Positions 47,114 to 55,391 of a stretch of 64,000 nt of DNA are shown one piece after another (position 1 is the first letter of the stretch; the number at the start of each line of letters is the position of its first letter). The position numbers and the translations under genes were made by a program. Source of the stretch: JAIOZK01 sp964468645 (GTDB lineage: Bacteria; Bacteroidota; Bacteroidia; Bacteroidales; JAIOZK01); NCBI GenBank assembly GCA_964468645.1, contig CAYXUU010000014.1:42048-106047 (forward strand), written 5' to 3'. The notes under the pieces are model-generated. The model did no database searches and had not been told where the DNA came from. It was given only the letters and a program-made list of their open reading frames with translations.

Positions 47114-48655
47114 TTAGCTTATCTTATGTATCGAACAGTAGGTTTGTGAGGATCCTGTTTTGAGTTGTAAGAACCATCCTCCTGGTGGAGGATAAGGTCC
47201 CAGGGTATGAAAAACATAGATCTCAACAACGTCTCCCGCATTCAGATACAAAACATCACTAACATTCGGTGCATTATTGTTTGTACCAAAAGATTGTTCT
47301 GGAGGTAAATGCCACCACATTGTCAGTTTCAAATTATTACCCTGTGCATATATTGTATCGTTCACATAGATTGCAATTGAACACCATGGGGTACCCACCT
47401 CATCATTATATAAAAATTCCGTTCTGGAATTGACCTGGTAATATCCATCTTCGAGGGCTGTAAATTTTGAACTGGTACCGGGTATAATTCCCCACTCCCC
47501 ATGTTCATCAAAAGATACCTGATCAAACTTAACAGGCTTCCATACCCAGCTGGGAATCCATATGGTATCAGTTTGCAGCCACACCCGGGCTCTGCTCTGG
47601 TGGTTAAAGTCGATAATGCCATCCTGGTTGTTTTCCGTATGTATCCGCATCATGGTTGAAGCTTCTCCATACGCTGAACTTGATCCCAGGTTTACTGTAC
47701 TGCTGATCCTGAAATTATCATTGTCGCTGTTGTCAACGCCAATACAAAAATTTTGGCCCTGCGTTAACAAGAATCTTTGAGCTGCGTCTCCGGCACCGGC
47801 CTGCTCAACAAGGGAGGCTGGATTCAAGTGCGTATTACTCTCGTAAATAGCAAAATTGGTTCCTGGGGTTACCGTGTTGATACCCACTTCCAGGTTATTG
47901 AAATCACCATAAATCAGTGGTGTTCCTGAATAGGAGTGAATATACAATTTATGATCGATATTCCCGGAAGCCGGCCCTGCACTATGACCAAGCAACACAT
48001 TGTTACTTCCGGTGGTTACAGTAACACCCGCATCATATCCTACAAATACGTTTTTATGACCGATGCCATTCATAAATCCAGCGCCGGAACCAAGAAATGT
48101 ATTTTCGTATCCTGAAGTATTGTTTGCACCTGCATTAACCCCAAAAAATGAGTTGTTTGATCCGGAATTGGTTGTATTATTTGTTGCTCCCACGAATGTA
48201 TTGTTTGTACTTGATGAGATAGTGAAGATGGTAGATCCCTGATTAATCAAATCTCCCGAAAACCTTATATTGCCCTGAACCTGCAATTTCTCTACAGGTG
48301 ATGAGATGCCTATACCAACTTGATCACCGCTGTTGGACAGGTATGTATCGGTTCCAGATCTGGACCATAAGTGTCCTGCTGAAAAGCTTGTCCAGGATGG
48401 TGATGCAGGGCTTCCAATATTTATATAAAGCTGGTCTGATGTTGAATCGTAAACCGTCAAACCTTTGGCAGGATTCGTGATCCCGTTACGTTGTGCAGTT
48501 GTCATCCGGGGAAACAATACCCCTTTTGAGTTACTGGATACATCAAGCATCGCAGATGCATCAGGATTTGTACCAGAAGAATTAACGGCTACCTGTGTAA
48601 AAGCTGCTGAAACAATAAGCAGCAAGGAAAGAATTGTTGTAATTAATGTTTTCAT
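47114..48655 (-). CDS. VAIN-module protein with YadA-head-like repeats and C1q-like domain
   Basis: A 513-residue paralogue of the preceding gene with an extra passage. After the shared module (VAVNSSGTNPDASAMLDVSS; VLFPRMTTAQRNGITNPAKG) come YadA-head-like left-handed repeats: NNTFVGATNNTTNSGSNNSF, FLGSGAGFMNGIGHKNVFVG, GSNNVLLGHSAGPASGNID. A shared linker and a C1q-like domain end the protein (FTALEDGYYQVNSRTEF, DVLYLNAGDVVEIYVFH). The middle repeats suggest a trimeric stalk, and the C1q-like domain also trimerises in characterised proteins, so a trimeric surface adhesin is plausible. Confidence 0.8.
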   Translation of the reverse strand: MKTLITTILSLLLIVSAAFTQVAVNSSGTNPDASAMLDVSSNSKGVLFPRMTTAQRNGITNPAKGLTVYDSTSDQLYINIGSPASPSWTSFSAGHLWSRSGTDTYLSNSGDQVGIGISSPVEKLQVQGNIRFSGDLINQGSTIFTISSSTNNTFVGATNNTTNSGSNNSFFGVNAGANNTSGYENTFLGSGAGFMNGIGHKNVFVGYDAGVTVTTGSNNVLLGHSAGPASGNIDHKLYIHSYSGTPLIYGDFNNLEVGINTVTPGTNFAIYESNTHLNPASLVEQAGAGDAAQRFLLTQGQNFCIGVDNSDNDNFRISSTVNLGSSSAYGEASTMMRIHTENNQDGIIDFNHQSRARVWLQTDTIWIPSWVWKPVKFDQVSFDEHGEWGIIPGTSSKFTALEDGYYQVNSRTEFLYNDEVGTPWCSIAIYVNDTIYAQGNNLKLTMWWHLPPEQSFGTNNNAPNVSDVLYLNAGDVVEIYVFHTLGPYPPPGGWFLQLKTGSSQTYCSIHKIS

Positions 48656-48835
48656 GGCTATTTGATTTGGTTTTTATGAGAATGAACTTCTAATGTTATT
48701 GGGTAGTCATCGAGCAAATCAAAGAAGATGATTTTGCTTCTATTGAGGGAATAAAGATATGAAAACTAAGGAAGAAATCAAAGGATATTGAGAGTTTTTA
48801 TTTCAGATCAATTGAAGATGATTACTTGTGCTGGA

Positions 48836-48903
48836 AACTGGATACTAGATACTAGATACTGGATACTGGATACTGGATGCTGGATACTGGATGCTGGATA
48901 CTT
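48836..48903. repeat. Tandem heptamer repeat (GATACTG type)
   Basis: About nine units of a 7-bp motif (GATACTG, GATACTA, GATGCTG). Shorter versions are at 23145-23185 and 29580-29630. Tract length may vary between strains. Confidence 0.75.
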
Positions 48904-49107
48904 GTTACTGGAATCTGGAATAGGTTGAATCTTTGGTATTGCTTTTATTTATATAACGAATTCAGCTTGGATATAGCCGGAAATAGATTCTCCAACACCA
49001 CTTATATATTTACCATTTTTCTTCTTTTGTCATATAATATATTTGGAATGAGTGATTACGAAAAAGATCAACAATAGTAATAAATAAATCATTGAAAAAA
49101 ACAAACT

Positions 49108-49115
49108 AAAGGAGG
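49108..49115 (+). promoter_or_regulatory. Strong ribosome binding site
   Basis: AAAGGAGG, 8 bp before the ATG at 49124. This is the most complete Shine-Dalgarno sequence noticed in the window; genes of Bacteroidota generally have weak ones. Confidence 0.75.
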
Positions 49116-49123
49116 AAATAATC

Positions 49124-50224
49124 ATGAAAAAGATTTCAATTTTATTATCATTTGTATTCCTGATGAGCATTACAGTATTTGGTCAGGATCCGGGTATTCA
49201 TGTATCCGATGATGGCAATGTTGCCATTGGGAGTTATAACACTCCCGCCAAACTCAATGTTTGGAATGGTGGTGTCCTTACAGATTCATATTATGGTTTT
49301 CAGGGAGGGCCGGTTGTCATTCCCGATTTCGGGACGTTTATTGCTGCCGCACCTCTTCATGGTAATTTCGTTGTCTATCATGCCGGAAAACCAAGTTTAA
49401 CAGTTAGCAGTTATGGTGTAGAGTCACTTCTTGGGATAGGAACAGGTATCATGCAACAGAATTATCCTTTACATGTCATGGGCAATCGTTCTGTTAATCC
49501 AATCGTAAGGCTAGAATCAACAAGTACCGGTTGTTTAATCGAATACAGAACAAATGATGTTCAGCCGGGGGATCCAGATGTCTGGATTACAGGTGCAAAC
49601 GGCATATATCCGGGCAGGTTCTGGTTTGATGCCCCTGGCTATGGTGGAACAACAGTATTTTTTGATCACTCAGGATACAATGGATTCAATGTTGCAGAGC
49701 CGGAAGCCGTACTTCATTTCGTACAAAAAGGATGGGATCTGAAGGATGGGATCCGCATGGGTTATGGAAGTGCTGTATTAAATATTTATGGCCGGCCTGC
49801 CGGTGAGTTTCACATAGATGCAACACAGCCCCTTATCCTTAACCGCGATGGCCATTATGTAAGAATAGGCAACGAAACATGGCCCTCCTATCCCCTTCAC
49901 ATGGCAAGTGGTGCACATGTTACTGCTGGGGGTGTCTGGACAAATGCTAGCTCCAGGGATCTTAAAGAAAACATCAGGGATATCAGTGTTGAGGAAGCAC
50001 TGGAAGCCCTTGCACAACTGGCTCCCAAAAAGTATAATTATAAAACTGATAAAGAGGAAGAATACCTCGGATTTATTGCAGAAGAGGTCCCCGAACTTGT
50101 GGCTACCAACGACAGGAAAAGCATGAGCCCGATGGATGTTGTTGCCCTGTTAACAATAATTGTTCAGCAGCAACAGGAAAAGATAGAAAGCCTGGAAACA
50201 CGTCTGTCAGCAGAAAATGATTAA
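49124..50224 (+). CDS. Secreted protein with C-terminal S74 (intramolecular chaperone) domain
   Basis: A 366-residue protein with signal peptide (ISILLSFVFLMSITVFGQ). A tail-fibre-like passage (HVSDDGNVAIGSYNTPAKLN; YPLHVMGNRSVNPIVRLEST) is followed by a C-terminal domain of the peptidase S74 type: ASSRDLKENIRDISVEEALE, YLGFIAEEVPELV and a terminal coiled coil. In phage endosialidases and related fibres this domain trimerises the fibre, then cuts itself off using a Ser/Lys pair; here Ser and Lys in SSRDLKENI occupy those places. Its presence in a chromosomal surface-protein locus suggests a self-processing trimeric adhesin. Confidence 0.82.
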   Translation: MKKISILLSFVFLMSITVFGQDPGIHVSDDGNVAIGSYNTPAKLNVWNGGVLTDSYYGFQGGPVVIPDFGTFIAAAPLHGNFVVYHAGKPSLTVSSYGVESLLGIGTGIMQQNYPLHVMGNRSVNPIVRLESTSTGCLIEYRTNDVQPGDPDVWITGANGIYPGRFWFDAPGYGGTTVFFDHSGYNGFNVAEPEAVLHFVQKGWDLKDGIRMGYGSAVLNIYGRPAGEFHIDATQPLILNRDGHYVRIGNETWPSYPLHMASGAHVTAGGVWTNASSRDLKENIRDISVEEALEALAQLAPKKYNYKTDKEEEYLGFIAEEVPELVATNDRKSMSPMDVVALLTIIVQQQQEKIESLETRLSAEND

Positions 50225-50246
50225 CAATTAATGAAAGGGCAAAGAA

Positions 50247-50828
50247 ATGTTAGTCATAAAACGTGTAACAGGTATCTTTCTTTTGCTTGCCGGTTTATCA
50301 CTTAATCAGGTTAATGGTCAACCCGTTAACCTGGTTTTGGAGGATACAACGATTACCACTACGGTAACTTTTGTTGCCACCAACTCCATTACAGCAGGCG
50401 CGGGTTTTACAATTACCAGCACCGGAAATGTAACCTTTAATTCAGGTGGCACACTGACCTTCAATTCCGGATTTACTTTAATGACAGGTGCTTCATTTCA
50501 GGGATTCTCAGGATCACCCATTGGAATTGACGAAGAAAACGCAAGTATCCCTAACGACTTTATCCTTCAGCAGAATTACCCCAATCCATTCAGCACAAGT
50601 ACTGAAATACGCTATGGATTACCCGTTAATGATCATGTAACCGTTGTAATTTACAACTTATCGGGGCAGAGGATAAAAATCCTTCTTTCTGAACAACAGC
50701 AGGCCGGTTACCATACTGTATCCTGGGATGGGAGAAATGAAACCGGCCATAAGATGAGTAGTGGAATCTTTTGCTATAGAATAGAAACGGCCAGAAATTC
50801 ATCGACTGGTAAAATGATGCTGGAATAA
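50247..50828 (+). CDS. Small secreted protein with T9SS sorting domain
   Basis: A 193-residue protein: signal peptide (ending LNQVNGQ), a short repetitive passage (ITAGAGFTITSTGNVTFNSG, LTFNSGFTLMTGASF) like the three-strand stack modules before many T9SS domains, and the sorting domain itself (ILQQNYPNPFSTSTEIRYGL, ending TGKMMLE). It starts 22 bp after the S74 gene, so the two probably form an operon. It could be a small surface anchor or partner of the S74 protein; this is speculative. Confidence 0.82.
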   Translation: MLVIKRVTGIFLLLAGLSLNQVNGQPVNLVLEDTTITTTVTFVATNSITAGAGFTITSTGNVTFNSGGTLTFNSGFTLMTGASFQGFSGSPIGIDEENASIPNDFILQQNYPNPFSTSTEIRYGLPVNDHVTVVIYNLSGQRIKILLSEQQQAGYHTVSWDGRNETGHKMSSGIFCYRIETARNSSTGKMMLE

Positions 50829-50865
50829 TAACAAGATATACCAGGGTAAAAACAAACATAAAATC

Positions 50866-51732
50866 ATGAAAACATTAAGCATATTAATTACAGTGCTGTT
50901 GATTACAACAACAGCATCACAGGCACAGATGGCCGTTAACGACGATGGAGGTAATCCTGATGGCAGTGCCATGCTGGATGTAAAAAGTACCAGCAAGGGC
51001 TTTCTGCCACCCCGTATGACAGCAGAACAACGGAACCAGATAAGCACTCCTGCTGAAGGCCTGCTAATATTTAACACTACTTCACGGTGTATAGAATTTT
51101 ATGCAGAAGGTTACTGGAATAAAATATATGGTAGCACAAATATAAGTACCGTTACCAACCCGACCACAGGTGCAACATGGATGGATCGTAATCTTGGGGC
51201 TTCACAGGTGGCAACAAGCAGCACTGATGCAGCGGCTTATGGTGATTTATTCCAGTGGGGCCGTGCCACAGAAGGCCATCAAATACGCACCAGTGGTACA
51301 ACCGGTACCCTGGCAGATACTTCTGAGCCTAACCAGGGTAATCCATGGGATGGACTGTTTATAACCCCACCTGGTTCAACTTGGAATTGGTTGTCACCCC
51401 AGGAAGATAATCTATGGCAGGGTTTAAGCGGGGTAAACAATCCATGTCCGAGAGGATTCCGCATTCCTACTGAAGCAGAATGGAATGCTGAACGACTAAG
51501 CTGGACAAGCAATGATGCTGCCGGCGCATTTGGATCTGTATTAAAACTAACAGTTGCGGGCGACAGGGACTGGGCTTATGGTGACCTGGAACATACTGGC
51601 ACAACAGGATACTACTGGAGCAGTAATACTAGTGGACTCTATGCACAATACATACTATTTTCTGTAACGAATGCCTATACAAATCTCGGTTTTCGCGCCT
51701 ATGGCCACTCTATTCGCTGTATAATGGAATAA
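50866..51732 (+). CDS. FISUMP protein with variable C-terminal segment (triplet gene X)
   Basis: A 288-residue protein with signal peptide (ILITVLLITTTASQAQ), the shared N-terminal module (MAVNDDGGNPDGSAMLDVKS, FLPPRMTAEQRNQI) and a FISUMP domain directly after (TWMDRNLGASQVATSSTDAA, FRIPTEAEWNAERLSWTSND). Unlike the 31-37 kb genes, no Fn3-like repeats intervene. The last 59 residues (from 51553) align without gaps to those of the next two genes: 20 positions are invariant (including YWSS, F36, R48, Y50-G51 and RCI) while most others differ. This is the layout expected of a C-type-lectin fold with variable surface residues. Confidence 0.85.
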   Translation: MKTLSILITVLLITTTASQAQMAVNDDGGNPDGSAMLDVKSTSKGFLPPRMTAEQRNQISTPAEGLLIFNTTSRCIEFYAEGYWNKIYGSTNISTVTNPTTGATWMDRNLGASQVATSSTDAAAYGDLFQWGRATEGHQIRTSGTTGTLADTSEPNQGNPWDGLFITPPGSTWNWLSPQEDNLWQGLSGVNNPCPRGFRIPTEAEWNAERLSWTSNDAAGAFGSVLKLTVAGDRDWAYGDLEHTGTTGYYWSSNTSGLYAQYILFSVTNAYTNLGFRAYGHSIRCIME

Positions 51733-51785
51733 ATAAATTACATGAGGAACAATACATTTTGAAAAAGAAATAATAATATTTTAAA

Positions 51786-52652
51786 ATGAGAAAATCAGGT
51801 ATTATATTCGCAGCCTTTCTTTTCATTACTTCAACGATGCTGGCTCAGGTAGCCCTTAACACAGATCGCAGCGATCCTCACGGCAGTGCAATGTTTGAAG
51901 TTAAAAGTACCAGTTATGGATTTTTACCCCCTCGCATGACAAGCACCGAGAGGGATGCCATTGTTTCACCTTCAAGCGGACTGATGATATTCAATACTAC
52001 CACAAATTGTCTGGAATATTGTGTTTCGGGTTTCTGGTATACAGCATGCGGGTGTCCGGTTGTTCCAACTGTAACCAATCCTGCCACAGGAGAGATATGG
52101 ATGGACAGAAACCTTGGTGCCTCCAGGGTTGCAATAAGCTATAACGATGCTGCTGCATACGGTGATATATACCAGTGGGGTCGTGCTACAGAAGGGCACG
52201 AAAGCCGAACGAGTATAACAACCACCATTAATGCAAATACTCCTGTACCTAATGCTGGTAATGCCTGGGATGGATTATATATCCTTGAAGGCTTTAGTCC
52301 GTACGATTGGCTTATACCCCAGAACACTTCCCTGTGGCAGGGTGTTGGTGGTACAAACAACCCCTGCCCTGCCGGTTTTCGGATACCTACAAAAGCGGAA
52401 TGGCAAGCCGAGAGAGAAAGCTGGACTTCTAATAACCGTGCTGGCGCTTATGCTTCACCTCTTAAACTCACTGTTACCGGGTTTCGCCATCGTAGCAATG
52501 GTTTTCTCTACACCGTTGGCCAGGATGGTAACTACTGGTCCAGTACGACCGGTGGCTCAGGGGCCGAGGGTCTGGGCTTTGGCGCCAGTGTTGCACTTGA
52601 GGGAACCGCCAGCCGGGCTTACGGTTTTAGTGTTCGTTGTATTCAGGATTAG
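51786..52652 (+). CDS. FISUMP protein with variable C-terminal segment (triplet gene Y)
   Basis: A 288-residue paralogue of the gene at 50866 with the same order: signal peptide (IIFAAFLFITSTMLAQ), shared module (VALNTDRSDPHGSAMFEVKS; FLPPRMTSTERDAI), FISUMP domain (WMDRNLGASRVAISYNDAAA; FRIPTKAEWQAERESWTSNN). Its last 59 residues (GFRHRSNGFLYTVGQDGNYW and onwards to RAYGFSVRCIQD) are markedly depleted in adenine: I count 28 A in 177 nt (52473-52649), against 47 in 180 for 52201-52380. Glycine-rich content may account for part of this. Starts 53 bp after the previous gene. Confidence 0.85.
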   Translation: MRKSGIIFAAFLFITSTMLAQVALNTDRSDPHGSAMFEVKSTSYGFLPPRMTSTERDAIVSPSSGLMIFNTTTNCLEYCVSGFWYTACGCPVVPTVTNPATGEIWMDRNLGASRVAISYNDAAAYGDIYQWGRATEGHESRTSITTTINANTPVPNAGNAWDGLYILEGFSPYDWLIPQNTSLWQGVGGTNNPCPAGFRIPTKAEWQAERESWTSNNRAGAYASPLKLTVTGFRHRSNGFLYTVGQDGNYWSSTTGGSGAEGLGFGASVALEGTASRAYGFSVRCIQD

Positions 52653-52756
52653 GGTGGGCAGTGATCGTTAAGTAGTTATATGAGTACACCCCCTCAACAT
52701 TGACAGTTTTCTTTATACAGGAATTAATATAAAAGAAAATAAAAAATTATAACATA

Positions 52757-53965
52757 ATGAAAAGAAACAACCTATTACATTTAGCAGTTGCAATGATAAT
52801 AAATTGCACGCTTACAGCGCAGGTGGCTATAAATAATGACGGCAGTAATCCGGATAATTCAGCCATGCTGGATGTTAAGAGCACAGCAAAGGGACTCCTA
52901 ATACCCCGATTAACAAATGCACAGATGCTTGCTATAGAGAACCCGGCAGACGGTTTATTGGTTTATAGCACCGATGAACATAAGTTTTATGCTTTCAATG
53001 AGGGCAATAATGCCTTTAGAGAAATAGAATTTGGGAGTGGTACGATAGCTTTTCCTGCTTCCTATACGATTGGTTCAGGTGGATCATGTAGCAATACCAC
53101 AGTAAATGGGCTTTATTACAAAAACACAGCCCTGAATACCTCTAATAACGTAAATATTGATGCAACTGTTACGACAGTTGGTTCATATATGATTACAACT
53201 GATACTGTTAATGGTTATAGTTTTAGTGGGAATGGTGACTTTGTATCCACCGGAGTGGTACAGCTTACACTTTTTGGAAGAGGAACTCCACTATTATCAC
53301 AGACCGATAATTTTGTTGCAACAGCCAGCGATACGATGGGTACCTGTACCTTCAGTTTAACTGTTACCGATATACCGGAAGTATACAATCCCGCAACCGG
53401 AAAAACATGGATGGACCGTAACCTTGGTGCATCACAGGTTGCCACCGCCATCAACGATGCCAATGCATATGGCTACCTTTACCAGTGGGGGCGTTTTACC
53501 GAAGGGCATGAAAGCCGGACAAGCACCCCCACAACAACCAAGGCCACTACACCTGTACCCAACCTGGGTAATTCATGGGACGGTATGTTTATAACTGAAT
53601 TATACAGCCCCTGGAACTGGCTGACAACCGTAACTGATACGCTGTGGCAAGGCCTAAACGGAGCAAACAATCCATGTCCATATGGATTTCGTATCCCTAC
53701 CGAGGCAGAATGGGAAGAAGAACGCCTGAGCTGGAGTAGTAATGATGCTACAGGTGCATATAATTCTCCATTAAAATTAACCTGTGGCGGCTACCATAAT
53801 GGCCATGATGGATCGTTAAGCTCTACTGGCGGTTACGGCCACTACTGGAGCAGTACTGTTGATGGCTTGTTTGCGCGCCGTCTGTATTTCCATAGCACCG
53901 ATGCCTATATGAATTCACCTCACCGTGTGTACGGTTTTTCGGTTCGGTGTATTAAGGATTATTAA
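52757..53965 (+). CDS. FISUMP protein with extra domain and variable C-terminal segment (triplet gene Z)
   Basis: A 402-residue paralogue. The shared module (VAINNDGSNPDNSAMLDVKS; LIPRLTNAQMLAI) is followed by an insertion of about 110 residues that the two preceding genes lack (TIGSGGSCSNTTVNGLYYKN; LFGRGTPLLSQTDNF), and then a FISUMP domain (WMDRNLGASQVATAINDANA; FRIPTEAEWEEERLSWSSND). The C-terminal segment aligns to X and Y with no gaps. A 20-bp upstream stretch (CATTGACAGTTTTCTTTATA at about 52696) resembles one before the next gene (CATTGACGGTTTTTGTTATA at about 54012), suggesting common control. Confidence 0.85.
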   Translation: MKRNNLLHLAVAMIINCTLTAQVAINNDGSNPDNSAMLDVKSTAKGLLIPRLTNAQMLAIENPADGLLVYSTDEHKFYAFNEGNNAFREIEFGSGTIAFPASYTIGSGGSCSNTTVNGLYYKNTALNTSNNVNIDATVTTVGSYMITTDTVNGYSFSGNGDFVSTGVVQLTLFGRGTPLLSQTDNFVATASDTMGTCTFSLTVTDIPEVYNPATGKTWMDRNLGASQVATAINDANAYGYLYQWGRFTEGHESRTSTPTTTKATTPVPNLGNSWDGMFITELYSPWNWLTTVTDTLWQGLNGANNPCPYGFRIPTEAEWEEERLSWSSNDATGAYNSPLKLTCGGYHNGHDGSLSSTGGYGHYWSSTVDGLFARRLYFHSTDAYMNSPHRVYGFSVRCIKDY

Positions 53966-54050
53966 GGTGGCCAGATGGGTAGAGCGCTTGAATGCGTAAA
54001 ACGTTTCAACCATTGACGGTTTTTGTTATATTTAATATAAAATAATTAAT

Positions 54051-55391
54051 ATGAGTGCAGAAAAAATAAAATTTCAATTCAGCTTCTTTACTTCGGCCAT
54101 TCTAGTATTATTTTTTATAATCATACAGCCTCCTCTATTAAATGCTCAAAGCGGCTTTAATTGTGGTGATACCATCCACTATGCCGGTATGGTTTACAAC
54201 AGCGTGCAGATTGTTGATCAGTGCTGGATGAAGGAGAATCTGAATATAGGCACAATGATCCCCGGCGACAGTAATATGACCGATAACGACACTATTGAGA
54301 AATACTGTTATGATAACCTGGTGGCCAATTGCGATGAATACGGTGGCTTATATCAATGGCATGAGATGATGAAGTATGGTTCAAACAATTGTTTACAGGG
54401 TATTTGCCCTGATGGATGGCATGTGCCAACCGATGCAGACTGGAAGCTCCTGGAAGGTTGCATAGATAGTCTATATAGGGTATATGACCCCGAATGGGAG
54501 TGGCAGCGTTACAGGGGGTATAATGCAGGAAAGCATTTGAAATCAACATCAGGGTGGTGGCCCTATTATTCAAATTGTGAAGGAACGGATACCTACGGTT
54601 TTACTGCCAAACCGGGTGGACAAAGAAATTATGTGGCCGGGGAGTTTGAATATATACAAATGTATAGCTATTTCTGGACGTCAACAAATCTTTGGTATGC
54701 CCCAGCCTCGAGCATAAGTAGATATATGTCATGTGGAGGTTATGGTAGTAAGATTAACCGGGTTGGCACTTACACAACAGGCGGATATTCAGTTCGTTGT
54801 ATTAAAACGGACTTCTCACTGCCAGCACATGTTACTGTGCAGGATACCACCATCAGTCATATGGAGAAAGCTTGTGCAGGTGCCACAGATAGCATAACAA
54901 TTGCAGGGAATGGCACATATTTCACTGTCGACAGTACTGCATATGTTAAAATATATGCCGGTAATAAGATAAAGTTCCTGCCGGGAACAAGTATCAACCC
55001 CATTCATAATGGAAGGCTCAATACCTTCTTTCAGGATAGCTGTACTTATTGTTTACTGGACAATCTTATTCCGCTTGGCTATCAGCCACAGAGCACTCCG
55101 TCATCTGGGTATCAATACAGTGATATTCCAGAGGATGAGACAGAAACTACATCCTGCATTGTTTTTCCGAATCCTACTACAGGAAACTTTAATGTTGAAC
55201 TGGCCTACATAAATAAGGATCAAAGGAGTATTATTGAAGTATATAATATGCAGGGTGAACTTGTATTTCGGCAAAAGTTAAACGGTAAACTCCAGTATGA
55301 GTTTTCATTAATGCAACAGGCAAGAGGGATTTATTTTATCAGGATAATCAATGGAAATGAAACGGAAACATTTAAACTGATCAGGCAATAG
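54051..55391 (+). CDS. FISUMP protein with T9SS sorting domain
   Basis: A 446-residue protein. Signal peptide (ILVLFFIIIQPPLLNAQ), then a FISUMP domain that begins CGDTIHYAGMVYNSVQIVDQ (residues about 35-255; YFWTSTNLWYAPASSI, GYSVRCIKTD), a stack-like passage (TISHMEKACAGATDSITIAG, INPIHNGRLNTFFQDS) and a T9SS domain (IVFPNPTTGNFNVELAYINK to ETFKLIRQ). It lacks the shared VAIN module, so it is a different way of putting a FISUMP domain on the surface. It ends the array; a REP-rich region and the two-component genes on the other strand follow. Confidence 0.85.
   Translation: MSAEKIKFQFSFFTSAILVLFFIIIQPPLLNAQSGFNCGDTIHYAGMVYNSVQIVDQCWMKENLNIGTMIPGDSNMTDNDTIEKYCYDNLVANCDEYGGLYQWHEMMKYGSNNCLQGICPDGWHVPTDADWKLLEGCIDSLYRVYDPEWEWQRYRGYNAGKHLKSTSGWWPYYSNCEGTDTYGFTAKPGGQRNYVAGEFEYIQMYSYFWTSTNLWYAPASSISRYMSCGGYGSKINRVGTYTTGGYSVRCIKTDFSLPAHVTVQDTTISHMEKACAGATDSITIAGNGTYFTVDSTAYVKIYAGNKIKFLPGTSINPIHNGRLNTFFQDSCTYCLLDNLIPLGYQPQSTPSSGYQYSDIPEDETETTSCIVFPNPTTGNFNVELAYINKDQRSIIEVYNMQGELVFRQKLNGKLQYEFSLMQQARGIYFIRIINGNETETFKLIRQ

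Larger units (their letters stand above)
48656..49123. other. Divergent intergenic region with GATACTG repeats
   Basis: No gene is seen. It holds a run of GATACTG/GATACTA/GATGCTG heptamers (48836-48903), a -7 motif (TATATTTG at 49038-49045), and the ribosome binding site of the gene at 49124. Confidence 0.6.

Noticed and set aside
50866..53965. A complete diversity-generating retroelement.
   Set aside because: No reverse transcriptase frame and no adenine-rich template repeat was found in either strand; only target-like genes are seen.
31752..55391. Prophage or phage-tail locus, because of tail-fibre-like and S74 domains.
   Set aside because: All these genes carry signal peptides, and no capsid, terminase, lysis or integrase gene is present.
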